Assembly (NCBI GenBank): GCA_026393985.1
Contig: JAPKZB010000080.1
Location: 135,584-199,583, forward strand
Direction of reading: 5' to 3'
Source: Acidobacteriota bacterium
GTDB lineage: Bacteria; Acidobacteriota; Terriglobia; Bryobacterales; Bryobacteraceae
Length of the DNA: 64,000 nucleotides
Every line of letters begins with the position of its first letter. Within the stretch, counting starts at the first letter, position 1. Below the pieces are notes generated by a model. It saw nothing but the letters and a program-made list of their open reading frames with translations. It was not told the origin of the DNA and ran no database searches. Made by a program: the position numbers and the translations under genes. Below are positions 42,603 to 50,708 of this stretch, one piece after another.

Positions 42603-43817
42603 ATGGGCGTCGTTGGGCTGCTGCTCATCCTCGCGTTAGCATGGCTTTGCTCCACCAACCGTCGCGCCATTCGCCCCTCGCTTCTGGCCTGGGGCCTGGG
42701 CCTGCAGATCCTCTTCGCCCTCCTCGTTCTCAAAACGCCCCTCCGTGGCGCTTTTGAAGCCGCCAGCCGCGCCGTCGAGGCGCTCCTGCGCTACGCCGAA
42801 GAAGGTTCGTCTTTTCTGTTCGGACCGCTCGGCAAATCCACCGGACCCTTCGGGGTCCTTTTTGCTTTTCAGGTCCTGCCCATTGTGATCTTCATTGCCG
42901 CCCTCTTCGGCATCCTCTACTACCTTGGCGTCATGCAGGTGATCATCCGGGCCATGGCGCTGCTCATGCGCCGCGTCATGGGCGCCAGCGGCGCCGAAGC
43001 CACCTGCGTCGCCGCCAGCATCTTCATGGGGCAAACCGAAGCCCCGCTCACCATCCGCCCCTTCCTCGCCCGCCTCACCCAGAGCGAACTGTTCACCATC
43101 ATGACCTCGGGCATGGCTCATGTCTCCGGCGCCGTCATGGCCGCCTACGTCATGTTCGCCAAGGTCGAAATCGGCCACCTGTTGACCGCCGTCATCATGA
43201 CCGCCCCCGCCACTATCCTCCTGGCCAAGATGTTCATCCCCGAAACGGACGAACCCGAAACCATGGGCGGCATCAAAATCGAGATTGAAAAGAACGGCGT
43301 CAATGTCATCGACGCCGCGGCCCGCGGCGCCGGCGATGGCTTGCAGTTGGCCCTCAACATCGGCGCCATGCTCATCGCCTTCGTCTCGCTCATCGCCCTC
43401 GTCAACGGACTCTTCGGCTGGGGCCATGCGAACCTGGCCTGGTTCCCCGCCACCATGCAGGAGCTGTTCGGCTGGATCTTCGCCCCCATCGCCTACCTGC
43501 TCGGGGTTAGCTGGGCCGACGCGCCGCACGTCGGCAAACTCCTCGGCACGCGCCTCGTCCTGAACGAGTTCGTCGCCTTCATCGACCTCGGCAAACTCCC
43601 GGAGCAAGGGGTGGTGCTCGACCCGCGCTCGAAGATCATCGCCACCTACGCCCTCTGCGGCTTTGCCAACATCTCCTCGATCGCCATCCAGGTGGGCGGC
43701 ATCGGCGCGCTGGTCCCCTCCCGCAAGTCCGATCTGGCCCGCCTCGGCCTTCGCGCCGTCGCCGCCGGGACACTCGCTAACTTCATGTCCGCCTGCATTG
43801 CCGGATTACTCGTATGA
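42603..43817 (+). CDS. nupC: Concentrative nucleoside transporter NupC (CNT family)
   Basis: 404 residues, about ten membrane segments. CNT hallmarks: G-Q-T-E-A-P-L-T-I-R-P (HP1, the substrate/Na+ site), M-A-H-V-S-G-A-V-M-A-A-Y in TM4, A-A-R-G-A-G-D-G-L-Q-L-A-L-N in the middle, L-V-L-N-E-F-V-A-F (HP2/TM7 region) and Y-A-L-C-G-F-A-N-I-S-S-I-A-I-Q near the end. Imports nucleosides with H+ or Na+. Its stop overlaps the next start (ATGA at 43814-43817), matching a salvage operon. Confidence 0.93.
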   Translation: MGVVGLLLILALAWLCSTNRRAIRPSLLAWGLGLQILFALLVLKTPLRGAFEAASRAVEALLRYAEEGSSFLFGPLGKSTGPFGVLFAFQVLPIVIFIAALFGILYYLGVMQVIIRAMALLMRRVMGASGAEATCVAASIFMGQTEAPLTIRPFLARLTQSELFTIMTSGMAHVSGAVMAAYVMFAKVEIGHLLTAVIMTAPATILLAKMFIPETDEPETMGGIKIEIEKNGVNVIDAAARGAGDGLQLALNIGAMLIAFVSLIALVNGLFGWGHANLAWFPATMQELFGWIFAPIAYLLGVSWADAPHVGKLLGTRLVLNEFVAFIDLGKLPEQGVVLDPRSKIIATYALCGFANISSIAIQVGGIGALVPSRKSDLARLGLRAVAAGTLANFMSACIAGLLV

Positions 43818-44629
43818 ACCCCGTTGACGCCGCCGTAGCTCATCTCAAAGAGTACCTCCCGTTCCTCCCGGAGATCGGCATCGTCCTCGGCAGCGGCCTC
43901 GGCGCCTTCGCCGAGGCCGTCGAAGATCCCACCGTCATCGCCTACCAGGACATCCCCCACTGGCCCGCCTCCACCGCCATCGGCCACGCCGGCAAACTCG
44001 TCGCCGGCCGGATCGCCGGAAAGCGTGTGGCCGTCCTCGCCGGCCGCGCACATCTGTACGAAGGCTACTCGCCCCAGCAGGCCACCTTCTCCGTTCGCGC
44101 ACTGGGCCAACTCGGCGTAGGCTCCCTGCTCCTCACCAACGCCGCCGGCGGCATCAACCCCGCCTATCGCCCCGGCGACCTCGTTCTCCTCTCCGACCAT
44201 ATCAACCTCCAGGGCTCGAACCCCCTCGCCGGCCCCAACAACGACGCCTGGGGCGACCGCTTCCCCGGCATGACCTTCGCCTACCACCCGGCCTATCGCG
44301 AAATCGCCCAGCGCTGCGCCGCCGAGCTTGGCTTCGTTTTGCAAAATGGCATTTACGCCGGACTGCTCGGGCCCAGCTATGAGACGCCGGCCGAAATCCG
44401 CTACCTCCGCTCGATCGGCGCCGACCTGGTCGGCATGTCCACCGTGGCTGAGGTCATCGTCGCCGTCCACATGCGGATGAAGGTGCTGGCCATCTCCTGC
44501 GTCACCAACATGGCGGCCGGCATGCTCAACCAGGAGTTGCACCACCAGGAGGTTCTCGACACCGGCCGCCAGCACGCCGGGCGCTTCGAGCAGCTGGTCC
44601 GGTCCATCGTCGCCAACCTCCATGAGTGA
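43814..44629 (+). CDS. punA: Purine nucleoside phosphorylase (PNP, trimeric type)
   Basis: 271 residues. G-I-V-L-G-S-G-L-G-A-F-A-E is the phosphate-binding start. A-G-R-A-H-L-Y-E-G-Y-S carries the phosphate and purine contacts, L-L-T-N-A-A-G-G-I-N-P follows, and G-P-S-Y-E-T-P-A-E-I-R and G-M-S-T-V-A-E-V-I-V-A form the nucleoside pocket. Trimeric PNPs cleave (deoxy)inosine and guanosine by phosphorolysis. It overlaps nupC by 4 bp and cdd by 8 bp. Confidence 0.93.
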   Translation: MNPVDAAVAHLKEYLPFLPEIGIVLGSGLGAFAEAVEDPTVIAYQDIPHWPASTAIGHAGKLVAGRIAGKRVAVLAGRAHLYEGYSPQQATFSVRALGQLGVGSLLLTNAAGGINPAYRPGDLVLLSDHINLQGSNPLAGPNNDAWGDRFPGMTFAYHPAYREIAQRCAAELGFVLQNGIYAGLLGPSYETPAEIRYLRSIGADLVGMSTVAEVIVAVHMRMKVLAISCVTNMAAGMLNQELHHQEVLDTGRQHAGRFEQLVRSIVANLHE

Positions 44630-45014
44630 ACTCGCCCGGCTAGCGATCGCAGCGCGGGAGAAGGCCTTTGCTCCCTATTCGGGCTTTCTCGTCGGCGCGG
44701 CCGTCGAAACCCTGGACGGCGCCGTCTACACCGGCTGCAATATCGAAAACGCGAGCTACGGCCTCACCGTCTGCGCCGAACGCGTCGCCATCTGGAAGGC
44801 GATCAGCGAAGGGGTCAAGCCCGGCGAGTTCCGGCGAATTGCCGTCGCCGCCGATTCCGCGCGCCCCACCCCGCCCTGCGGCGCCTGCCGCCAAATCCTC
44901 GCTGAGTTCGCCCCCCACGCCACCGTCACCCTCATCAACCTTCAAGGCGTCACCCGGGAATTCACCGTCGCCGAGCTTCTACCGGAGTCGTTCAATGCTT
45001 CGTTTCTTCGCTAG
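44622..45014 (+). CDS. cdd: Cytidine deaminase
   Basis: 130 residues, normal tetrameric-type length. F-L-V-G-A-A-V and C-N-I-E-N-A-S-Y are the substrate contacts. T-V-C-A-E-R-V-A carries the first Zn Cys and catalytic Glu, and P-P-C-G-A-C-R-Q-I-L gives the other two Zn Cys ligands. Converts (deoxy)cytidine to (deoxy)uridine, feeding the pyrimidine phosphorylase at the head of the operon. The stop lies 20 bp inside the next gene. Confidence 0.95.
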   Translation: MSELARLAIAAREKAFAPYSGFLVGAAVETLDGAVYTGCNIENASYGLTVCAERVAIWKAISEGVKPGEFRRIAVAADSARPTPPCGACRQILAEFAPHATVTLINLQGVTREFTVAELLPESFNASFLR

Positions 45015-46383
45015 CCTGCTCTTTGTCTCCACACTCGGCGTCTCCGCACTCGGCGCCGCCGACCTCGTCATCACCGCCCGCTATGTCGTCACCATGGACG
45101 GCAGCCGCCGCATCGTCGAAAATGGCGCCGTGGCGATCGAAAAGGACCGGATCGTCGCCGTCGGACCCGCCGCCGAAATCCTCAAAACCCACGGCGCCAA
45201 GCCGCGGCTGCACCGCCCCGACGCCATCCTCGCCCCGGGCCTGATCAACACCCACACCCACGCCCCCATGACCCTGTTGCGCGGCATCGCCGACGATCTG
45301 CGCTTACAGGACTGGCTCGAACGCTACATCTTCCCAGCCGAAGGCAAAAACGTCAGCCCCGAATTCGTCCGCATCGGCACGGACCTCGCCGTGCTCGAAA
45401 TGCTGCTGTCCGGTACCACCACCTACACGGACATGTATTACTTTGAAGAGGTCATCGCCGAAGCCACGCGCCGCGCCGGCATGCGCGCCGTCCTGGGCCA
45501 GACCATCATCGGCTTTCCCGTGCCCGACGCCAAGACCCCGGCCGATGCCTTGCGGCGCACCGAAGCGTTCCTCAAACAGTTCGCCGGCGACGCGCTCATC
45601 ACCCCGGCCGTGGCGCCCCACGCCATCTACACCAACTCGGACGAAACCCTCCGGGCCTCCCGGGCCCTCGCCAACCAGTACGGCGCCCCGCTCCTCATCC
45701 ACCTCTCGGAGACCAGGAAGGAAAACGACGACACCCTAAAGCAGCGCGGCCTCAGCCCCACGCAGGCGCTCGAAAAGCTGGGCGTATGGACCGGCCGCAC
45801 GGTGGCCGCCCATGGCGTCTGGCTCGACGACAACGACATTGCCACCCTGGCCCGGCGCGGCGTCGGCGTGGCGCACTGCCCGAGTAGCAACATGAAACTG
45901 GCCAGCGGCATCGCCCCCGTGCTGAAGCTGCTCCGCATGGATGTCGCTCTCGGCCTGGGGCCGGACGGACCGGCAGGTTCGAACAACGATCTGAACCTGT
46001 TTGAGGAGATGGACCTCGCCGGGAAACTCGCCAAAGTATCCGCCAACGATCCCACCGTGCTGCCGGCCGCCAAACTCTTCGCCATGGCCACTATCGAGGG
46101 CGCCCGGGTGCTCGGCCTGCAGAAAGAGATCGGGTCGCTCGAGGCGGGCAAACGGGCGGATCTCATCACCGTCTCCCTCTCCGAGCCGCAGGCCGTGCCG
46201 CTGTTCAACGTCTACTCGGCGCTCGTCTATGCCTTGAAGGGTGCGGACGTGCAGGACGTCGTCGTCAATGGCCGCGTGGTGGTCAGGCAGCGCGTGCCGC
46301 AAACGCTCGATCGGGCGCGCGTACTCGCCGCGGCCCGCGCTTACGCCGGGCGCATTAGCCGCTCGCTCGCGCCGAACCACTAG
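44995..46383 (+). CDS. Exported amidohydrolase of the methylthioadenosine/S-adenosylhomocysteine deaminase type
   Basis: 462 residues from ATG 44995, giving a clear signal peptide (L-R-F-F-A-S-L-L-F-V-S-T-L-G-V-S-A-L-G-A). Metal His-x-His in N-T-H-T-H-A-P-M, then T-T-T-Y-T-D-M-Y-Y, a third His in H-L-S-E-T, a fourth in A-H-G-V-W-L, and the metal Asp in G-L-G-P-D-G. This is the MtaD/SsnA-like amidohydrolase layout. Most MtaD enzymes are cytosolic, so an exported version would deaminate nucleosides or analogues before uptake by NupC. Last gene of the salvage operon. Confidence 0.83.
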   Translation: MLRFFASLLFVSTLGVSALGAADLVITARYVVTMDGSRRIVENGAVAIEKDRIVAVGPAAEILKTHGAKPRLHRPDAILAPGLINTHTHAPMTLLRGIADDLRLQDWLERYIFPAEGKNVSPEFVRIGTDLAVLEMLLSGTTTYTDMYYFEEVIAEATRRAGMRAVLGQTIIGFPVPDAKTPADALRRTEAFLKQFAGDALITPAVAPHAIYTNSDETLRASRALANQYGAPLLIHLSETRKENDDTLKQRGLSPTQALEKLGVWTGRTVAAHGVWLDDNDIATLARRGVGVAHCPSSNMKLASGIAPVLKLLRMDVALGLGPDGPAGSNNDLNLFEEMDLAGKLAKVSANDPTVLPAAKLFAMATIEGARVLGLQKEIGSLEAGKRADLITVSLSEPQAVPLFNVYSALVYALKGADVQDVVVNGRVVVRQRVPQTLDRARVLAAARAYAGRISRSLAPNH

Positions 46384-46622
46384 CCGGCACTGGCCATCCG
46401 AGCCGATCCCGGTTTCTCTAGCGTCGCAGCAGGACTCACCCGCCCACGCAGCGGCTCACCCCGGGCCGTTCCGGAACCACTATGACCTTCGAGAGCGGAG
46501 GCCGGAATGGGGAAATCGGCGATTGACAGCGTTTTAAAATTCTTATTCTTCTTTTTTTCAATTACTTACGAAAGACCATAGCAAGGAATACCGGGGCTGG
46601 CCAACCTAGGATCGAGTTGAGA

Positions 46623-46646
46623 GTGAGCGAGTGACAAAGCGCTCAC
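46623..46646 (+). repeat. 7-bp inverted repeat ahead of the tiny leader frame
   Basis: GTGAGCG (46623-46629) pairs perfectly with CGCTCAC (46640-46646) around a 10-base loop. In RNA this would form a stem just before the Shine-Dalgarno of the 12-codon frame at 46662. It could regulate that frame or be an operator; only the symmetry is seen. Confidence 0.4.
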
Positions 46647-46661
46647 GACCAAGGAAAACCG

Positions 46662-46700
46662 ATGGACCCGATCATCATCATCATTATCGAGCTGTTGTAG
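46662..46700 (+). CDS. 12-residue Ile-rich leader peptide candidate (MDPIIIIIIELL)
   Basis: Short frame ATG...TAG with six consecutive Ile codons (ATC ATC ATC ATC ATT ATC). It is preceded by AAGGAAA about 6 bases upstream, a proper ribosome site. The stop is followed within 3 bases by a stable hairpin. The arrangement resembles transcription-attenuation leader peptides, or a tiny hydrophobic membrane peptide. No Ile biosynthesis gene is near, so classic amino-acid attenuation is not supported. Confidence 0.35.
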   Translation: MDPIIIIIIELL

Positions 46701-46702
46701 TT

Positions 46703-46722
46703 CGAACGGCGAAAGCCGTTTG
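46703..46722 (+). terminator. GAAA-tetraloop hairpin after the leader peptide
   Basis: CGAACGGC (46703-46710), loop GAAA (46711-46714), GCCGTTTG (46715-46722): eight pairs, one of them G-U. Followed by TCTTCG, not a clean T-run, so it is at best a weak terminator. It may be an attenuator or a stability element for the CHAT transcript. Confidence 0.45.
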
Positions 46723-46791
46723 TCTTCGTGCGTAACAGCCGCACGCCTTCCACATTGAAACTTCAGTACTACACTCGCTCAGTACACCGTC

Positions 46792-46800
46792 TGGTATGAT
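46792..46800 (+). promoter_or_regulatory. Extended -10 promoter candidate (TGGTATGAT)
   Basis: TG-G-TATGAT at 46792-46800 fits an extended -10 element. No good -35 lies 17 bases ahead, as is allowed for extended -10 promoters. A start point near 46807 would fall inside the left arm of the dyad at 46803-46833. Confidence 0.4.
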
Positions 46801-46802
46801 TT

Positions 46803-46833
46803 CTAGGAGTACTCCCGCTAAGGGTACTCCTAG
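46803..46833. promoter_or_regulatory. Perfect 10-bp dyad upstream of the CHAT gene, operator candidate
   Basis: CTAGGAGTAC (46803-46812) and GTACTCCTAG (46824-46833) are exact reverse complements separated by 11 bases. The centre is about 74 bp before the CHAT start codon and just downstream of the extended -10. This placement fits a repressor operator covering the transcription start, or a 5'-UTR hairpin. No known regulator consensus is recognised. Confidence 0.45.
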
Positions 46834-46891
46834 GAGCGCCAAGTTCCCGCCTCTCCTGTTCCATTGATTCGTTTTCGTACTTCCCGAAGAA

Positions 46892-49327
46892 ATGCGTACT
46901 GTCGTCCTGTTGTTTCTTCTTCTTCCTGCCGTTTTCTACACCAACTCCCTCCGCTGGCCCCCCGCCAGCAGGATATCTTCCGATCTGGAATTGGCGTGGA
47001 AAGATAGTACGTACTCTTCGTTTAAAGACTTAGGCGCACGCAGCACCGCCCAAACCGACTACCGTTCCGCAGCAGAGTACTACGGCCAAGGCGCCGAGAC
47101 GGCCTTGCGCCGGGGAGATCGCTCCTCCGCCGCCCGTTTTTTTGTTAACCGCGCGAGCACGCTCATGGTGGAAGGGCGTCTTCGTGATGCGCTGACCACC
47201 TATCAGCAAGCCCGCCACTATGCCACCGAGGCAAACGATGAAAAGACGAGCCAGACCGTGCACTTTGCCCTGGCAAACCTCTATATGGCCTTTGGAGACC
47301 GGACAGCGGCGGCGCTGGCGGCACGTCAGGGACTGGTGGCGGTGCACTACACCGCTCAGCCGTCCTTGCGCATGTCTCTCTATCTGATCCTCGGCCGGCT
47401 GGAGATCCGCGAGAGGCGCCTCGACAGCGCGTTACCGTATTTCTTCGAGGCGATCGCCACGGGGCAGACCCTGGACGCCGCACGACCCGCAGGCAAACAG
47501 TCCCACGAAGCCGAGGCCTGGGACAACTTTGGTTTTGAAGTGATGCAAATCGGCCGTTTGGATGCCGCCGAAGAGGCCTTCTGCCGGGCTTGGCGGCTGC
47601 GGCAGTTGCGGAGCGATCCACGGCTGGCCCAATCCTATGCGCTGCTGTCGACTGTGTTTTACGCCAAAAAAGATTTGCCTCGGGCTAAACTCTGGAACGA
47701 ACGGGCCGCCCGACAGGTAGCCAATCTGCGACTCCGCAAGCCGTGGATGCTCGAGCACCGGCGCGGCCAGATTGCCGAGTCGGAAGGGGATTTACGGGCA
47801 GCCCTGCTGGCGTATCAGAAAGCTTTGGAGGAGGCCCGGCGGTGGCGATCGGGCTTGATTCCGTCCGACCACTTCCGGACCCACGGCGAGGTGGAGATCA
47901 GTGACCTGTTTGACGACCTGCTGCGGGTCTCGACGATGCTGCCGCAGACAGCGGCGCTGCGCCAATCCACGTTTCAGGTGCTGCAGGAAAGTCACGCCTG
48001 GAGCCTGCAGGCACAGTTGGAAGTTTCTGCGGACCTTTCCGCGCGGTTGCCGGCAAGCTATCGGGAGGAGTTGACCAAGGTGCGGCAGTTGGAGGCCCGG
48101 TTGTTAGGCCAAGATGATCCGGCCGCGCGAGCGGAGGTCGATCAGCTGCGCGTACGGCTGTTAGAAATGGAAGCCGCAGCGGGCATGCCCGCGCAGATGA
48201 GCGGAAAACCGGCCATACGGTCGGCGCCCCTCGAAGAGCAGGAAGCCGTTTTGACCTTCCACACCGCCGAACCGTCCTCGCAGTTGTGGCTCCTGACCCG
48301 CCACGGTCTGCAGGTGACGAGCCTGCCGGGACGCAGCACACTGGCCGCGGCGGCCCGCGAGTTCCACCAGAGCGTGTATGAAAACGCCCCGGCCCTGCGC
48401 GAACAGGGCGAGCAGTTACTGAATACGCTGCTCGGTTCGCTGCGGCAACCAGCCCTGGCGGCCACCAAGTGGCGGATAGTACTGGACAATGGGCTGTTTG
48501 ACATTCCCTTTGCGGCTTTGTCCGTAAACAAAAGAGATTTTTTGGTTGAGACGCACACTGTATTGCAAGTGCCTACTCTTGGCGTTTCGGTAACCGGCAA
48601 GCCCTTGCGTGGGTCTTGGCTGGGGGTTGCGGATCCGATCTTCAACCGTGCCGATGCCCGCTATCCCAAGTCATCGCCTGGCTTCTGGCCGCACTGGCTG
48701 TTCGCCTCGGCTGGTACGGCGGGCCTGGAGTTGCCCCGCTTGCCCGCCTCTCAACTGGAGGCGCGACAGGCACTGGCGATCTGGGGTTCCGGCCGCATCC
48801 TGACCGGAACAGCGGCCTCGATAGAGGGGGTCATGGAGGCGCTGCGAACCGAGCAGCCCGTGGTTCTACATCTGGCCACGCACGCCATCCCCCTGGCCGC
48901 CGCGGGGGCGCCGGAGACGACCGGCTTGGCGCTGAGTCTCGGCGAAGACGGGCAAACCCGCTTTTTTGCGCAGCGGGATATCGTCACGCTGCCGTCAGCG
49001 CCGGCGCTGGTGGTCATGAGCGCCTGTCAGTCCGGCAAGGGAGAGCAGCGGCCGGGGGTGGGTGTGGTGAGTTTAACCCGTTCCTGGCTGATGGCCGGCA
49101 GCGAGAACGTAATGGCAACGTACTGGCCCGTCAAAGATGACGCGGGACCCTTTTTTACAACGTTTTATCGTCAAATTGTGCAGGATGCTGCGCTGGAATC
49201 CGATGGCCGCGGTCGCTTCACCGTCGCAGCCGCACTTCGCCGCTCGCAACAGGCCTGCCTTCGCTCGGAGACCTTCCGGGCGGAGCCCCGGTACTGGGCA
49301 GGCTTTTTTTTAGCAGGAAAAGGATAA
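46892..49327 (+). CDS. TPR-CHAT caspase-like protein
   Basis: 811 residues. Hydrophobic N-terminus M-R-T-V-V-L-L-F-L-L-L-P-A-V-F-Y, either a signal peptide or a membrane anchor. Residues about 45-350 are TPR repeats (S-A-A-E-Y-Y-G-Q-G-A-E-T-A-L, A-L-T-T-Y-Q-Q-A-R-H, A-L-L-A-Y-Q-K-A-L-E-E-A), then a helical linker. The CHAT (caspase HetF-associated) domain fills residues about 470-811. The catalytic pair is intact: His664 in H-L-A-T-H-A and Cys712 in V-M-S-A-C-Q-S-G-K-G. TPR-CHAT proteins are caspase-like proteases in signalling and defence. The ECF sigma gene starts 4 bp after its stop. Confidence 0.9.
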   Translation: MRTVVLLFLLLPAVFYTNSLRWPPASRISSDLELAWKDSTYSSFKDLGARSTAQTDYRSAAEYYGQGAETALRRGDRSSAARFFVNRASTLMVEGRLRDALTTYQQARHYATEANDEKTSQTVHFALANLYMAFGDRTAAALAARQGLVAVHYTAQPSLRMSLYLILGRLEIRERRLDSALPYFFEAIATGQTLDAARPAGKQSHEAEAWDNFGFEVMQIGRLDAAEEAFCRAWRLRQLRSDPRLAQSYALLSTVFYAKKDLPRAKLWNERAARQVANLRLRKPWMLEHRRGQIAESEGDLRAALLAYQKALEEARRWRSGLIPSDHFRTHGEVEISDLFDDLLRVSTMLPQTAALRQSTFQVLQESHAWSLQAQLEVSADLSARLPASYREELTKVRQLEARLLGQDDPAARAEVDQLRVRLLEMEAAAGMPAQMSGKPAIRSAPLEEQEAVLTFHTAEPSSQLWLLTRHGLQVTSLPGRSTLAAAAREFHQSVYENAPALREQGEQLLNTLLGSLRQPALAATKWRIVLDNGLFDIPFAALSVNKRDFLVETHTVLQVPTLGVSVTGKPLRGSWLGVADPIFNRADARYPKSSPGFWPHWLFASAGTAGLELPRLPASQLEARQALAIWGSGRILTGTAASIEGVMEALRTEQPVVLHLATHAIPLAAAGAPETTGLALSLGEDGQTRFFAQRDIVTLPSAPALVVMSACQSGKGEQRPGVGVVSLTRSWLMAGSENVMATYWPVKDDAGPFFTTFYRQIVQDAALESDGRGRFTVAAALRRSQQACLRSETFRAEPRYWAGFFLAGKG

Positions 49328-49331
49328 GCTT

Positions 49332-49997
49332 GTGATATTCGCCGTGGGTGATCCACCTAACATCCCAGACAATTCGGAAGCAGTCCCTTCCCCCAACGAC
49401 TCCGTCAACTGGAACGACCTCGTCGCAGCGGTGCAACGGGGAGACAATGAGGGAATGGAGCGGCTCTATGCCGTCTTCGCGCGCGGAATCCGTTTTCTGC
49501 TCATTCGCCAATTGGGCTATCAGGACGTCGAAGACAAAATTCACGACACGTTTCTGATTGTCGTCAACGCTATCCGCCGGGGCGATCTCCGGGAACCGGA
49601 ACGGCTCATGGGTTACGTGCGAACCGTGGTGCGGCGGCAGGTGGCGACGCACATCGACGGACTCGTGCAGAGCCGGCGCGATATGGGCGACGTCGAACTC
49701 GGCTACAAACTGGTAGACGACCGGCACGACCCGGAGGCCGAAGTGCTGGGCAAACAGCGCTTCCGCATCATGGAGCAGATCCTGCGCGCCATCTCCCGAC
49801 GGGACCGGGAGATTCTGACCCGGTTCTACCTGCACGAACAGACCCAGGAGCAGATCTGCGCGGAGATGGGGCTGACCGAAACGCAGTTCCGGCTGCTGAA
49901 ATCGCGCGCCAAGGCCCGCTTCGGCGAGTTGGGCCGGCGGAAACTGGGCAACAAACCGCCCGATGCCAAGAGCTTCCGGCAGACGGGCGGCCGGTAG
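49332..49997 (+). CDS. ECF-type RNA polymerase sigma factor
   Basis: 221 residues from GTG 49332, with AAGGA 7-10 bases ahead. Region 2: L-V-A-A-V-Q-R-G-D-N-E-G-M-E-R-L-Y, Y-Q-D-V-E-D-K-I-H-D-T-F (the sigma-2 D-x-x-x-x-F core-binding stretch). Region 4: I-L-T-R-F-Y-L-H-E-Q-T-Q-E-Q-I-C-A-E-M-G-L-T, a helix-turn-helix, then Q-F-R-L-L-K-S-R-A-K-A. The N-terminal 25 residues are an extra acidic tail. No anti-sigma gene is adjacent; the CHAT gene is directly upstream, suggesting joint control. Confidence 0.9.
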   Translation: MIFAVGDPPNIPDNSEAVPSPNDSVNWNDLVAAVQRGDNEGMERLYAVFARGIRFLLIRQLGYQDVEDKIHDTFLIVVNAIRRGDLREPERLMGYVRTVVRRQVATHIDGLVQSRRDMGDVELGYKLVDDRHDPEAEVLGKQRFRIMEQILRAISRRDREILTRFYLHEQTQEQICAEMGLTETQFRLLKSRAKARFGELGRRKLGNKPPDAKSFRQTGGR

Positions 49998-50008
49998 AAA
50001 AAAGCCCC

Positions 50009-50037
50009 TTGACGGCGGGGCAGGGCCAGCGGACAAT
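50009..50037 (+). promoter_or_regulatory. Sigma-70-like promoter for the imuAB-like operon
   Basis: TTGACG (50009-50014), a 17-base spacer and GACAAT (50032-50037), 30 bases before the start codon at 50067. The -35 and spacing are good and the -10 is moderate. Confidence 0.5.
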
Positions 50038-50049
50038 AGCCTTTATAGC

Positions 50050-50064
50050 GAACAAAAGGCGAAA
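50050..50064. promoter_or_regulatory. LexA-box-like direct repeat (GAAC-N7-GAAA)
   Basis: GAAC (50050-50053), seven bases, GAAA (50061-50064). On the minus strand this reads TTTC-N7-GTTC, one mismatch from the GTTC-N7-GTTC LexA box known in Alphaproteobacteria. It lies between the -10 and the start codon of an ImuA-like gene, where damage-response control would be expected. Weak evidence because the acidobacterial LexA motif is not known to me. Confidence 0.25.
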
Positions 50065-50066
50065 CC

Positions 50067-50705
50067 ATGGCCCTCCCAATTCTGTCCCTGGCCGAACTCA
50101 CCCGGCGCAAACCTCCGGCCGTGGAGCTTTGCGCCTATACGCCCGCCAGCTTGGCGGCCCTCGTGCCGGGGCTAGCGCCCGGCACCATTACCGAGATTAC
50201 CGGGGCCCGGTCATCGGGGCGGACCGCCCTCGTGCAGGCCGCGCTGGCGGCGGCGACGCAGGAAGGCGAGTTGTGCGCGCTGGTCGATGGCGGAGGCACG
50301 TTTTGCCCGGCCTCGGGGCAGGCGGCGGGGATTAGCCTCGATCGGCTGCTGTGGGTGCAGTGCGGGCGGCACCTGCAGCATAGCCTGCAGGCGGCGGATC
50401 TGATTCTGCGCGGGGGAGGGTTCCGCGTCACGGCGCTGGACCTGTGCGAGTTCCGGGCCGAGGAGTTGCAGCGAATTCCCCACTCCTGGTGGCACCGCTT
50501 CCGGCTGGCGGTGGAGCAGACGCCGGGCATGCTGCTGATTACCGCCGGGCAGCCGGTGGCAAGGCAGTCGGCTGCGACGCAGATTCAACTGGCGCCGCGG
50601 ACGGCGCACTGGAGCGGGAATCTACTGCGGGGATTGGATGCAGAGGCCAGCCTGCAGAAGCCGGTACGGGCCGAGAGAGCGCGGCTGCGGGTACTGGCGG
50701 GATGA
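50067..50705 (+). CDS. imuA: ImuA/RecA-like protein of the mutasome
   Basis: 212 residues. A RecA-fold core with E-I-T-G-A-R-S-S-G-R-T-A-L (residues about 43-55), a Walker A-like loop in which the Lys is Arg, so ATP hydrolysis is doubtful. L-C-A-L-V-D-G-G-G-T-F and R-L-L-W-V-Q-C-G follow the RecA/ImuA strand pattern, and the L-A-P-R-T-A-H-W-S-G end is typical of ImuA-like proteins next to ImuB. They work with ImuB and DnaE2 in damage tolerance. No dnaE2 is in the window. Start ATG 50067 has AAGGCG upstream. Confidence 0.75.
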   Translation: MALPILSLAELTRRKPPAVELCAYTPASLAALVPGLAPGTITEITGARSSGRTALVQAALAAATQEGELCALVDGGGTFCPASGQAAGISLDRLLWVQCGRHLQHSLQAADLILRGGGFRVTALDLCEFRAEELQRIPHSWWHRFRLAVEQTPGMLLITAGQPVARQSAATQIQLAPRTAHWSGNLLRGLDAEASLQKPVRAERARLRVLAG

Positions 50706-50708
50706 GCC

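Larger units (their letters stand above)
46384..46891. other. 508-bp intergenic region with a structured leader
   Basis: No ordinary gene. It has a T/A-rich stretch (about 46530-46580) unlike the surrounding high-GC DNA, and a TTGACA at 46523-46528 with a weak TATTCT 15 bases on. Then come an inverted repeat, a 12-codon frame, a GAAA-loop hairpin, an extended -10 and a long dyad, listed separately. These elements lie in order on the plus strand ahead of the CHAT gene. Confidence 0.6.

Noticed and set aside
46662-46700. Classic ilv-type attenuation leader
   Set aside because: The Ile run and hairpin suggest it, but the downstream genes are CHAT and ECF sigma, not branched-chain amino-acid genes, and the hairpin lacks a proper T-run.
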